Source: Pseudomonadota bacterium
GTDB taxonomy: Bacteria; Pseudomonadota; Gammaproteobacteria; QQUJ01
Assembly (NCBI GenBank): GCA_008501635.1
Contig: QQUJ01000006.1
Location: 50,089-114,088 of the forward strand
Length of the DNA: 64,000 nucleotides
Direction of reading: 5' to 3'
In this document: piece by piece, positions 9,652 through 18,574 of the stretch
How positions within the stretch are numbered: position 1 is the first letter of the stretch
How the letters are laid out: each line of letters begins with the position of its first letter
Notes under the pieces: model-generated
Told to the model about the DNA's origin: nothing
The model's input: the letters and a program-made list of their open reading frames with translations, nothing else
Databases searched by the model: none
Position numbers and translations under genes: made by a program

Positions 9652-10530
9652 GTGACCCCCAGAGTCCTCATTGTCGACGACGCCAATTTCACCCGCGACC
9701 TGATAAGAAAAGCTGTGCGCAGCCGCTTTCCTCATTTTCATCTGGAGGAGGCGACAAATGGCAAGCAGGCACAAAGGAAACTCGCCAGCGACACCTTTCA
9801 ATTGATTCTTTGCGATTGGGAGATGCCCGAGATGGGCGGTGATGAACTGCTGCACTGGGTGCGCGGCAATGAGGCAACCAAAACACTTCCCTTCATCATG
9901 ATCACCAGCCGCGGCGACAAAGAGAACGTCGTTCAAGCCATTCAACTCGGTGTGAGCAACTATGTCACCAAACCCTTCACGACCGACAAGCTGGTGGACG
10001 TGATCGTCAAAGTGCTGGCCAAACACCTGCCCGCAAGCGCACTGCGGCCACCCACAGGCACCCGTCCAGCGTCCATGGGCAACGATTCCGCCAACGTGCT
10101 GTTGGCGGCGGCAAACAAAGAGATCGGTCGCTCCGGGGCCATTCCTGTCGCCGCGCACATTACACGCGATCGCACCGCCGGCGCCGCCCCCGATCTCCCG
10201 GGTACGGTCAAGGTTACCGCAAAACTGATCGCGCAGATCCGTTTTGGTACCGCAATCGCCAAGTGCCTGATCAAGGAGATCGGTCTCGATGAGGTGACGG
10301 CAGTGCTGCGTCGCGATGGCGACATCCCGGCCATCCTCGATCTCGCGGTGTTCGATTTCGAGAATACCACCGGCGGCACCTCGCGCATCAACGCCTTTGT
10401 TCACCGGCTCGAGGCACGCGATCCCAGTCAGGAATCGGAATTCATCAATATCACGCTGCGCTTCGTGGACGACGATGCCGGGAAGCGCCGGCACCTGGCG
10501 GACCTTGTGCGATCGGTTCGGAGCGACTGA
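9652..10530 (+). CDS. Response regulator with C-terminal PilZ-like domain
   Basis: 292 residues starting at GTG. The N-terminal CheY-like receiver has D9-D10, phospho-acceptor D55 (LCDWEMPEM) and K107 in VTKPF. After a Pro/Ala-rich linker, the last ~110 residues look like a PilZ-type barrel (ending NITLRFVDDD), but the RxxxR and D/NxSxxG c-di-GMP motifs are not obvious, so binding is doubtful. No partner kinase is adjacent; the divergent HDOD gene is the closest signalling neighbour. Confidence 0.72.
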   Translation: MTPRVLIVDDANFTRDLIRKAVRSRFPHFHLEEATNGKQAQRKLASDTFQLILCDWEMPEMGGDELLHWVRGNEATKTLPFIMITSRGDKENVVQAIQLGVSNYVTKPFTTDKLVDVIVKVLAKHLPASALRPPTGTRPASMGNDSANVLLAAANKEIGRSGAIPVAAHITRDRTAGAAPDLPGTVKVTAKLIAQIRFGTAIAKCLIKEIGLDEVTAVLRRDGDIPAILDLAVFDFENTTGGTSRINAFVHRLEARDPSQESEFINITLRFVDDDAGKRRHLADLVRSVRSD

Positions 10531-10655
10531 CACTGCATTGCGCGCACCACCCGGAATCCCTCAGCGCAGTTTCACCGCCACCTCCGCTCGGGCCTCACCC
10601 GTCCATTCTTCGACGCCAATCCGGCGCGGCAACAGCCGTCGGGAACCGCCCGACA

Positions 10656-10859
10656 TCACCCCCTCCCACTCACCTGTACCGGCGGACACGCCACAGTGCC
10701 GTAGGAGCAGAATACGCAGCAATCACCCGCGCGGGGTTTGAGCAAGGCGCCGCAACCTGGGCACTCAAAAAAGTAGAGGCAGGCATCCTCGGGCATGGTC
10801 TGTTCGGATTGTTGCCCGCACTGCGGACAGGTAAGGATCGATGTCCGTTGCACATCCAT
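10656..10859 (-). CDS. Small cysteine-rich GDCCVFCSYG protein
   Basis: 67 residues with two CxxC pairs (CPQCG, CPGCG) forming a zinc-ribbon-like knuckle and the conserved segment GDCCVFCSYGTVACPP. Small proteins with this signature are widespread in proteobacteria but uncharacterised to my knowledge. The start ATG follows the stop of the upstream cupin gene by two bases, so the pair is likely co-translated. The longer reading frame upstream would only overlap the cupin gene. Confidence 0.75.
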   Translation of the reverse strand: MDVQRTSILTCPQCGQQSEQTMPEDACLYFFECPGCGALLKPRAGDCCVFCSYGTVACPPVQVSGRG

Positions 10860-10861
10860 GC

Positions 10862-11305
10862 TCAATAGCGAATGAACTCGGCCACCGGCGCCAGGGCACG
10901 CAGTTGCACCAGATCTTCGGCGCTGGGCAGCTGCGGCTGGTCGCGCGCGCAATTGACCAGACAAAGAAAACCCAGCGGCTCGCCGGCGGTGGCACGAAAC
11001 TGATGCCAGGTCAGAGCGGGAATGTCCACCAGATCGTGTTCGCCGACGGTTTCGATCCTGTCACCCAGCAGCACCTGGCCACGGCCGCGCAAGATCATTA
11101 CTCCGTGGGCATGTTCGTGGCGCTCCAGCGTGGAGTAGCCGTTCGCTGCGATCTCAAAGTAGCGCAGTTGTGCTTGAAGCCCCAGTTCCTCGCCGAACAG
11201 TACCTGGCGCGTGATCTCCTTAAAGTGCGCGCCCGTCTCTTTGTAGGCCAGCACCTCGACATCATCCCAGCTGAAATCGGTGCAGTGTCGTATCTTCATG
11301 GACAT
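10862..11305 (-). CDS. Cupin domain protein
   Basis: 147 residues with a single cupin barrel: motif 1 HEHAHGVMILRGRG and motif 2 LVDIPALTWHQFRA supply the metal-binding His/Glu set. Substrate unknown. It is the first gene of a two-gene unit with the small Cys-rich protein. Confidence 0.82.
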   Translation of the reverse strand: MSMKIRHCTDFSWDDVEVLAYKETGAHFKEITRQVLFGEELGLQAQLRYFEIAANGYSTLERHEHAHGVMILRGRGQVLLGDRIETVGEHDLVDIPALTWHQFRATAGEPLGFLCLVNCARDQPQLPSAEDLVQLRALAPVAEFIRY

Positions 11306-11497
11306 TTTGCGAAAAGGAGGGTGCGTTCAATGTACCGCTGCGCCACCCCCCGCTCAAGACTCCCGCCGCAACCCCTGCCGCGCCGGCGTTGCATTCTGCC
11401 CCACACCACCTAGGGTTAGAAGACCGACTGGCGTTTCTCGACCCGGTTCGGGCAGCGTCATCGGGTCCCCCTGGATGCAATGAATAAGGAGGAGACC

Positions 11498-11926
11498 ATG
11501 GGAATGCTCGATAAGTGGTTTGGTGGCCGCAAGGACTACCCGCCGCTCCCCACCGACAATGAGGCGCAGGCGAAACTCGACGACGTACGCAGCCAGCTCG
11601 AGGAGTTGGCACAGCGTGTTTCAGATCACCTGGAGGTTGTCCCCGCCGAACGTGAGGCGTATGTCTTTCTCGGCAAACCGCCCAAGCGTTTCGGAATTGC
11701 CTGGATCCACGACGGCAAAGTCAGCGGTCTCAAAGAACTGGTCGATGAGAACCAGTTATCGCCGCGTGCCATCGAAAAGCTCGTCGACAATCTGGGCAAG
11801 GCCTACGAACATGCCAGCGAGGCGCCGCGTTATTCGACACGGATCGGCGGTAAAGAGATGGTGGTGATTCCCTCCGCAGGCCTCGGCCAGGAGGTGCACC
11901 AGATCATCGAAAGGGCCACGCACTAG
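11498..11926 (+). CDS. Conserved hypothetical protein
   Basis: 142 residues, soluble, acidic and helix-rich, with an EELAQRVSDHLEVVPAERE segment. I do not recognise the family. The ATG at 11498 is preferred over one at 11480 because GGAGGAG lies just before it. It converges on znuA with a 4-base overlap of stop regions. Confidence 0.7.
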   Translation: MGMLDKWFGGRKDYPPLPTDNEAQAKLDDVRSQLEELAQRVSDHLEVVPAEREAYVFLGKPPKRFGIAWIHDGKVSGLKELVDENQLSPRAIEKLVDNLGKAYEHASEAPRYSTRIGGKEMVVIPSAGLGQEVHQIIERATH

Positions 11927-12873
11927 TCGCGCAAGCACTCCACCAGGCTGCGTGACAACTCGCGCATCAATCGAAAATAGAGCTCGGGGCCCGGTGCAAT
12001 GCGGGCCCCGAGGGGATCCAGCTCGCTTACCCTGACCGCGGTGCCCTCCACCAGTGTGCGAATAATCCGTGGTTCGAACTGCGGCTCGGTAAAAATGCAG
12101 TATGCGCCCCGCTCGTTGAAGAGTTGACGGATCTCGTGCAGTCGTCGCGCACCCGGCGCTCGCCCATCACCCAGGCTGACCGAGCCTGCCGGCGAGAGCT
12201 GATAGCGGTGTTCCAGATAGTGATAGGCATCGTGAAAAACCACGTAGGGCGTGGCGTGCACCGGGGCCAGCGCCTGCTGCAATTCCCCATCCAAAGCCTT
12301 GAGCCCCGCCTGTAGCTGCTCGCCATTGCGGCGATAACGCACCGCATTGGCGGGGTCGACGGCGCTCAGCGCATCCACCATACCCAGCGCCCAGCGGCTG
12401 GCATTGCGCGGATCCAGCCAGAGATGCGGGTTGTACCCCGTCGCTGCGCCGTGACGGTGCTCATCTCGCTCGGGCGTCGACGGTTCGGCGTGCGCCGCGG
12501 CGGCCCAGATACCTCCGGCGCGCTGCGGGAGTCGCTCCACCCCCTCCAACCTGGCGAGTTCCACCGTGCGCACGCTTTTATCCAACACTGCCAACACCCT
12601 GGGCAGAAAACTCTCCAGGCCCTCGCCTACCCAAAACACCAGCTGCGCTTCACCCAGCGCGCGCCGGTCGGAGGGCCGCAAGACAAAGTCGTGAGGTGAG
12701 GCGATCCCCCGGATCAGAAGATGCGGTTCGCCAACGCCCGCCATGATTGCGGCTACCAACGAGTGCACCGGTGCCACGGTTGCCACCACACGGGGGGTGG
12801 CAGTCGCCGACCATGAGCCGGCTGCCAGTAACAGACCAACCGTCGCCATTCCCAGCGCACGTCGCGTGGACAT
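11923..12873 (-). CDS. znuA: Zinc ABC transporter substrate-binding protein ZnuA
   Basis: 316-residue periplasmic cluster A-I metal-binding lipoprotein-like receptor with a signal peptide (about 1-26). It has the TVAPVHSLVAAIMAG opening, a His/Glu-rich loop (EHRHGAATGYNPHLWLDP) and the later FHDAYHYLEH ligand region. It delivers Zn2+ to ZnuBC. It is divergent from zur-znuCB with a Zur-like palindrome between. Confidence 0.93.
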   Translation of the reverse strand: MSTRRALGMATVGLLLAAGSWSATATPRVVATVAPVHSLVAAIMAGVGEPHLLIRGIASPHDFVLRPSDRRALGEAQLVFWVGEGLESFLPRVLAVLDKSVRTVELARLEGVERLPQRAGGIWAAAAHAEPSTPERDEHRHGAATGYNPHLWLDPRNASRWALGMVDALSAVDPANAVRYRRNGEQLQAGLKALDGELQQALAPVHATPYVVFHDAYHYLEHRYQLSPAGSVSLGDGRAPGARRLHEIRQLFNERGAYCIFTEPQFEPRIIRTLVEGTAVRVSELDPLGARIAPGPELYFRLMRELSRSLVECLRD

Positions 12874-12887
12874 CAGATGACCTTTTT

Positions 12888-12911
12888 GTGATGTTATAAA
12901 GTAACGTTAAT
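12888..12911. promoter_or_regulatory. Probable Zur operator
   Basis: An AT-rich dyad centred on ATGTTATAAAGTAACGTT lies in the 94-base gap between divergent znuA and zur. It resembles the proteobacterial Zur box built on TGTTATA/TATAACA. From this position it could repress both units when zinc is replete. Confidence 0.7.
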
Positions 12912-12967
12912 TATGATATTATCACGCACTTTCCAGACCGGCCAGATCGCCAGACCAACACCACCCC

Positions 12968-13456
12968 ATGTCCCACGCGACCGATTTCCCCGCCCCAGGA
13001 CACGACCATAGTCACTGCATCGCCGCGGCACTGGACCGGGCCGAAAACCATTGTCGCGAACAAAAGGCGCGACTGACCGCACAACGGCGCCGGGTGCTGG
13101 AGATCGTCTGGTCCAGCCATGCACCGATAGGCGCCTACGCGATTCTCGAACAACTCGCCGACGAGGGGGCGAAACCGGCGCCCATGACCGTCTATCGGGC
13201 GCTCGATTTCCTCCGGACTCAGGGGCTGGTGCACAAGGTGGCGGGGTTGAACGCCTTTGTCGGCTGTTCCCATCCGGGTGCCATGCACGACGGTCAGTTC
13301 CTCATCTGCCGCGAATGCGGTGCTGTGGCCGAGATCAACGATCCCACCCTGGACCGCGCCGTGAAGGGTTGCGTCGCGACAGTGGGTTTTCAACTGACCC
13401 AGGGGCGCATCGAACTGGAAGGGATCTGCACCCACTGCCTGTCCCACCATGAATAA
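12968..13456 (+). CDS. zur: Zinc uptake regulator Zur (Fur family)
   Basis: 162 residues: a winged-helix N-terminal half (RLTAQRRRVLEIVW, PMTVYRALDFLRTQGLVHKV) and a dimerisation half with the structural-zinc cysteines CRECG and CTHC. The His-rich stretch GHDHSHC at the N-terminus suits zinc sensing. Zn-loaded Zur represses zinc uptake genes; it overlaps znuC by eight bases, so it is autoregulated with its own regulon. Confidence 0.93.
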   Translation: MSHATDFPAPGHDHSHCIAAALDRAENHCREQKARLTAQRRRVLEIVWSSHAPIGAYAILEQLADEGAKPAPMTVYRALDFLRTQGLVHKVAGLNAFVGCSHPGAMHDGQFLICRECGAVAEINDPTLDRAVKGCVATVGFQLTQGRIELEGICTHCLSHHE

Positions 13457-14246
13457 TCCCGCTTCGCCGCTGATCGAAGGCCGCGGCCTGTCGCTGACGC
13501 TGGGGGCCAAGCAGCTCCTCAGCGGGGTCGATATCGCGGTGGCGGCGGGTGAGATCGTCACCCTCATCGGCCCCAACGGGGCCGGTAAATCGACCCTGGT
13601 CAGGCTGCTGTTGGGGCTGATGAAACCCACCAGTGGCACCGTCGAGCGCCAACCCAATCTCTCCATCGGTTATCTGCCCCAGCACCTGACCATCGACCCG
13701 GTGCTGCCCCTCTCAGTGCGCCGCATGCTGACACTGACCCAGCGGGCATCGCTGACCGAGCAGGAGCAAGCGCTCACCCAGGTCGGCGTGGCGCACCTTG
13801 CCGATGCCCCGCTGGAGACCCTCTCCGGTGGCGAACGCCAGCGGGTGCTGCTGGCCCGCGCCCTCCTGCGACGCCCGCAACTGCTGGTGCTCGACGAGCC
13901 GACCCAGGGCGTCGATTTTGCCGGTGAAGCGGCCCTCTACCAGCTGATCGGCGAGCTGCGCACACGCCACGGATGCGGCGTGCTGATGATCTCCCACGAC
14001 CTGCATCTGGTGATGGCCGCCACCGACCGCGTGGTCTGCCTCAACCAGCATATCTGCTGCGCCGGGGAGCCCGAATCGGTGCGCCAGCACCCGGAGTACC
14101 TGGCGCTGTTCGAGCCGCATTTGGCGGGCAAACTGGCGGTCTACGCCCATCACCACGACCATGACCACGATCTCTCCGGAGAAGTGGTGAATTGCGCGCA
14201 CGACCACGCCCTGCCCCGGACAGGGGAGCCGCCCGATGGTCGATGA
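13449..14246 (+). CDS. znuC: Zinc ABC transporter ATP-binding protein ZnuC
   Basis: 265 residues with Walker A GPNGAGKST, signature LSGGERQRVLLARALL and Walker B LLVLDEPTQG. The C-terminus carries a His/Asp-rich tail (HHHDHDHD), a common decoration of zinc-transport proteins. It overlaps zur and znuB, forming a tight operon. Confidence 0.95.
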   Translation: MNNPASPLIEGRGLSLTLGAKQLLSGVDIAVAAGEIVTLIGPNGAGKSTLVRLLLGLMKPTSGTVERQPNLSIGYLPQHLTIDPVLPLSVRRMLTLTQRASLTEQEQALTQVGVAHLADAPLETLSGGERQRVLLARALLRRPQLLVLDEPTQGVDFAGEAALYQLIGELRTRHGCGVLMISHDLHLVMAATDRVVCLNQHICCAGEPESVRQHPEYLALFEPHLAGKLAVYAHHHDHDHDLSGEVVNCAHDHALPRTGEPPDGR

Positions 14247-15033
14247 CTTCATTCTTCGGGCATTGCTCGCCGGTGTGCTGGTGGCACTGGTTTGCGGGCC
14301 GCTCGGCTGCTTCATTGTCTGGCGGCGCATGGCCTACTTTGGCGATACCCTGTCACATTCGGCGCTGCTCGGCGTCGCCCTGGGATTGATCCTGGGCGTC
14401 AATCTCAATGTCGGCATCCTCGCCGTCTGCATCGTGATCGCGCTGCTGCTCTTCAGCCTGCAGCACCAGCAGCGGCTCGCCAACGACACCCTGCTCGGCA
14501 TCTTCTCCCACGCCGCACTGTCGATCGGCCTGGTGGCTCTCAGTCTGTTGGAGGGCATCCGCGTCGATCTCATGGGCTATCTGTTCGGCGACATCCTGTC
14601 CGTGACGACAAACGATATCTACGTCGTTGCCGGCGGTGCTGTACTGGTTCTGTTGTTGTTGGCGTGGATGTGGCGTCCGCTGCTGGCGCTGACGGTGCAC
14701 AGCGAGCTGGCGGCGGCCGAAGGGGTGCCGGTGACGGCGCTGCGCCTTGGCTTCATGCTGCTGATCGCCCTGGTGATTGCCATCGCCATGAAGATCGTCG
14801 GTATCCTGCTCATCACCTCGCTGTTGATCATCCCGGCGGCGGCCGCGCGGCGTTTCGCCCGCACCCCCGAGCAGATGGCGGCGGGCGCCGCGTTGCTGGG
14901 CAGCCTGGCTGTGCTGGGCGGGTTGGTCGGGTCGATGACCTGGGATACTCCGAGCGGCCCCTCGATCGTGCTGGCGGCAACGGTGCTTTTCGCGCTGACC
15001 CTGGTGACCGGCGCGCTACGGCGGCGGGGATGA
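14236..15033 (+). CDS. znuB: Zinc ABC transporter permease ZnuB
   Basis: 265-residue cluster 9-type permease with about eight hydrophobic segments and the family signature GDTLSHSALLGVALG near the N-terminus. It forms the membrane channel of ZnuABC. The last gene of zur-znuC-znuB. Confidence 0.94.
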   Translation: MVDDFILRALLAGVLVALVCGPLGCFIVWRRMAYFGDTLSHSALLGVALGLILGVNLNVGILAVCIVIALLLFSLQHQQRLANDTLLGIFSHAALSIGLVALSLLEGIRVDLMGYLFGDILSVTTNDIYVVAGGAVLVLLLLAWMWRPLLALTVHSELAAAEGVPVTALRLGFMLLIALVIAIAMKIVGILLITSLLIIPAAAARRFARTPEQMAAGAALLGSLAVLGGLVGSMTWDTPSGPSIVLAATVLFALTLVTGALRRRG

Positions 15034-15232
15034 GACGACACTCGGGTTGCTCGCGCAAAGACGGAGAGAACGCAGAGAAGAACAGCAGCGGTCAGCGCAT
15101 CCGATGGATGCACGCCTGATCCCGGCGCCTGCTCACGCTCTCCACCCGGCGGGCGGTTCATAGGCCGCCTTTGCACCGTGGCGGGGGTATCATTCCTCGA
15201 CTACTGTTTTGAATTTACCAAGGGGAAACACC

Positions 15233-16228
15233 ATGCCCGAAACCTTCAAAGCCCTGATGCTCACCCAGGACGACGCCGGCAAGACCGTCGCCGGGATCCG
15301 TCAGCTCGGCGACGCCGATCTTCCCGAGGGCGATGTATTGGTCGCGGTCGATTACTCCAGCCTCAACTACAAGGACGGTCTGGCAATCACCGGCAAGGGC
15401 AAGATCGTGCGCACCTGGCCCATGGTACCGGGCATTGATCTCGCCGGTACTGTGCTGCAGTCGGACTCGTCGGACTATGCCGCCGGCGATAAAGTGGTGC
15501 TCACCGGCTGGAGCGTCGGGGAGAAATACTGGGGCGGTTACAGCCAGCGCCAACGCGTGCAGTCGAAATGGCTGGTACCGCTCCCCGAGGGACTCGACAG
15601 CCGGCGTGCCATGGCGATCGGCACTGCGGGTTTCACCGCCATGCTCTGCGTGATGACGCTGGAAGAGGCCGGCGTGACGCCCGATAAAGGCACGGTGCTG
15701 GTGACGGGCGCCTCGGGTGGTGTCGGCAGCGTGGCGGTCGCGATCCTGACCAGGCTGGGTTACACCGTTGCCGCGGTGAGCGGCCGCCCCGAGAGCGAAG
15801 CGTATCTGCGCCGGTTAGGGGCATCGCAATTGGTGACCCGCGAGGAGATGAACCAGCCGCCCCGTGCGCTGGAGGGGCAGCGCTGGGCAGGCGCGATCGA
15901 CACCGTCGGCAGCACCTTGCTCGCCCGGGTGCTGGCGGAGATGGTTTACGGTGGCTGTGTGGCGGCGTGCGGCCTCGCGGGCGGCGCCGACCTGCCCACC
16001 ACGGTGATGCCGTTTATCCTGCGCAACGTCAGCTTGCGCGGCGTCGATTCGGTGATGTGCCCGGTGGAGCGCCGCAAGCAGGCATGGCAGCATCTGGTTA
16101 CCGACCTGCCCGCCGATGCGCTCGGCGAGATCGGCCACGTCGCCACACTGGAAGAGCTGCCGACGCTGGCCGAACAGATCATCGCCGGGCAGGTGCGCGG
16201 ACGGGTGATCGTGGACGTCAACGCTTGA
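15233..16228 (+). CDS. acuI: Acryloyl-CoA reductase AcuI/YhdH family
   Basis: A 331-residue medium-chain dehydrogenase without zinc ligands. Family features are SSLNYKDGLAITGKG, VPGIDLAGTV and the NADPH-binding GASGGVGSVAVA. AcuI reduces toxic acryloyl-CoA to propionyl-CoA, for example in DMSP or 3-hydroxypropionate metabolism. Start chosen at the ATG behind AGGGGAAA. It stands alone. Confidence 0.9.
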   Translation: MPETFKALMLTQDDAGKTVAGIRQLGDADLPEGDVLVAVDYSSLNYKDGLAITGKGKIVRTWPMVPGIDLAGTVLQSDSSDYAAGDKVVLTGWSVGEKYWGGYSQRQRVQSKWLVPLPEGLDSRRAMAIGTAGFTAMLCVMTLEEAGVTPDKGTVLVTGASGGVGSVAVAILTRLGYTVAAVSGRPESEAYLRRLGASQLVTREEMNQPPRALEGQRWAGAIDTVGSTLLARVLAEMVYGGCVAACGLAGGADLPTTVMPFILRNVSLRGVDSVMCPVERRKQAWQHLVTDLPADALGEIGHVATLEELPTLAEQIIAGQVRGRVIVDVNA

Positions 16229-16318
16229 TAACCGGCTTTTGCAACGAATGAAACCCTCTCTCCCCCGGAGCGGGTGTCTCCTTCGGGGCGCACTGCGGCG
16301 CACACCGAAACAGGGCGG

Positions 16319-18487
16319 TCAGACTCCCTTCAGATCAACCCGCAGCCCGGGCAGTCCCGTACTGGCACCACGCAACAGCAGGTCATCCAAAACACGGTCA
16401 TTGACCGGGCGGCTAAACAAAAACCCCTGCATCGTCTCGCAGCCCAGCTCCAACAGCAGATCGCGCTGTCGCGTATTCTCCACGCCTTCGGCGATCACGC
16501 GCACACCCAGCCCTTCGGCGATGTTGGTAATACCGCGAATGATGGCGCGGGTGCGTGGATCCCCGGAAAGTACGTTGACAAAAGAACGGTCGATCTTGAG
16601 GGTATTGATGGGCAGCTTGTGCAGATAGCTGAGCGACGAGTAACCGGTACCGAAATCGTCGATCGCGATGGAGACACCGTTCGCTGCCAGACGGCGCAGC
16701 TTGATACTGACACTCTCCAGGTTGCGCGCCAGCGTGTTCTCGGTGATTTCGACCTCCAGGCTCTGACCGGGCAGATTGCACCTCGCGAGACACTCCAGCA
16801 GGTTATCGACAAAATTCTCCTGTTCCAGCTCGGGCGCCGAGACATTGATCGACAAACGGAAATTGTCACGCCCCACACAGCGCCAACCGGCCAACGTCCG
16901 GCAGGCATGATTCGCCACCCACTCGCCAACGCGTACGATCAATCCCGTATCCTCGGCGTGCGGAATGAACTCATCGGGTGGCAGCAATCCGCGTAGCGGA
17001 TGCTGCCAGCGTATCAGCGCCTCGGCACCGACAATGTGCCCGCTGCGCGCGCAGTACTGGGGTTGGTAGTGAACGATGAACTGATCCTCGTCGACCGCGC
17101 GGCGCAAACCGCTGTCCAGCGAGAGGTGACCCGCCAACGCCTCATCCATGCTGGCGTCGAAGAACTCGTAGCCACCGCTAGTACACGCCTTGGCGGCGTA
17201 CATGGCGATATCGGCTTTGCGCATCAATTGGCCAAGCTCATCGCCGTCGTCCGGAAACAGCGTAATACCAACGCTGGCACTGACAAAAACCTCTTCGGCG
17301 GTCAGATCGATCGATTCGCGCAACTGCGCTATCAGCTTGCTGGCGACGGATTCGATCTCCTCGCGATCGATCACCTGGGGAAGCAACAATACAAACTCGT
17401 CACCACCGATGCGCGCCAGAGTATCGCCGGCGCGCACACACTCGCGAAAGCGCGCCGCAACCGCGCGCAGCAGATCGTCACCCACTGCGTGACCCAGGGT
17501 ATCGTTGACCACCTTGAAGCGATTGAGATCAATGAACATCAAGGCCGCCTGGCCGTCGGTGCGCCGTGCCTGCGCCACGGCCAACTCAAAGTGATCGGCA
17601 AGCAACGAGCGGTTGGGCAACCCGGTAAGCAGATCATGGTAGGCCTGGTAGCTGATCAGCCGTTCGGCCTCTTTGCGCTCGGTGACATCACGCGCCACAC
17701 CGTAGGTGCCCAGGTACTCTTTGTCGCTTCCCTTGTCGAGCGCCCGATAGATTCCCATGGAACTCAACTCGACGGAAACCGCCGTTACCTCGAAGTATCC
17801 GGAGCCGCTGTTCTCATCCTTGCGCCGCACACGAATCTCGAAGTTGTTGGTGGCCCGCTCGCCGGTGCGACGCTCATGAAAGGCAAAGCGCGCCAGTGAT
17901 ATGTCATCGGGATGAATGATCTCGGAGTAGTGACGACCGAGCAGATCCTGGCGTTTGTAACCCAGCAGCTCTTCGACCTTGTTGTTGAGAAAAACGAAGC
18001 GTCCCTTGTCGTCGAGGATGTAGATGATGTCCGGCGAGCTGTTGACCATGTAACGATGCAGCCGCTCGGAGTGTCTCAGACGTTCATGGATGCGCTCGTT
18101 CTCACGCTTCAACTGCCGCTCTTTGAGCGCGTTGGAGACGCTGCGCAGCAGCTGTTCGATAGCGTAGGGCTTGCGGATGAAATCGTAGGCCCCTTGACGC
18201 AATGCACTCGCGGCCGCGTCGAAAGTGGCATCGCCACTGACCACGATGACCGCGGTATCGAGTTCCCGCGCCGTGATTCCCGCCATGATCTCGGCACCGC
18301 CGATGCCCGGCATGCGCATATCGAGCAGCGCCATATCGAACTGCTGCCGATCCAACAGTTCCAACGCCTGCTTGCCATTATTGACAGTGGTGATCTGGTA
18401 ACCGTGCTGCACCAGGATCAGCTCCAGACTGTCGAGGGCCTTTTGCTGGTCGTCGACGACCAATATGCTCGTCACTTCTTTTTTCAT
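16319..18487 (-). CDS. Response regulator with PAS, GGDEF and EAL domains
   Basis: 722 residues: receiver (phospho-acceptor D56 in LLDMRMPG, Lys in FIRKPY), PAS (about 150-270), GGDEF with an intact active site (RIGGDEFVLLL), and EAL with catalytic motifs EALIRW, NVSAPEL, EITEN, DDFGTGYSS and AEGVE. Both cyclase and c-di-GMP phosphodiesterase signatures look complete. It follows the HDOD-histidine kinase gene in the same direction after a short gap, so that kinase probably phosphorylates it. A GTG at 18541 would add 18 poor residues. Confidence 0.9.
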   Translation of the reverse strand: MKKEVTSILVVDDQQKALDSLELILVQHGYQITTVNNGKQALELLDRQQFDMALLDMRMPGIGGAEIMAGITARELDTAVIVVSGDATFDAAASALRQGAYDFIRKPYAIEQLLRSVSNALKERQLKRENERIHERLRHSERLHRYMVNSSPDIIYILDDKGRFVFLNNKVEELLGYKRQDLLGRHYSEIIHPDDISLARFAFHERRTGERATNNFEIRVRRKDENSGSGYFEVTAVSVELSSMGIYRALDKGSDKEYLGTYGVARDVTERKEAERLISYQAYHDLLTGLPNRSLLADHFELAVAQARRTDGQAALMFIDLNRFKVVNDTLGHAVGDDLLRAVAARFRECVRAGDTLARIGGDEFVLLLPQVIDREEIESVASKLIAQLRESIDLTAEEVFVSASVGITLFPDDGDELGQLMRKADIAMYAAKACTSGGYEFFDASMDEALAGHLSLDSGLRRAVDEDQFIVHYQPQYCARSGHIVGAEALIRWQHPLRGLLPPDEFIPHAEDTGLIVRVGEWVANHACRTLAGWRCVGRDNFRLSINVSAPELEQENFVDNLLECLARCNLPGQSLEVEITENTLARNLESVSIKLRRLAANGVSIAIDDFGTGYSSLSYLHKLPINTLKIDRSFVNVLSGDPRTRAIIRGITNIAEGLGVRVIAEGVENTRQRDLLLELGCETMQGFLFSRPVNDRVLDDLLLRGASTGLPGLRVDLKGV

Positions 18488-18574
18488 TTTCGGGGTACCC
18501 CTGCCCACACCACCGCCCTGCGACGATGGATGGGCCGCCACGCCTCCCGTGCGGCCCCGGGCTTGTCGTTGATG

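Noticed and set aside
11331..11414. 27-residue plus ORF behind AAAGGAGGG
   Set aside because: The ribosome-binding-like sequence is tempting, but the peptide is Pro/Arg-rich without conservation evidence and ends before the next gene's own signal.
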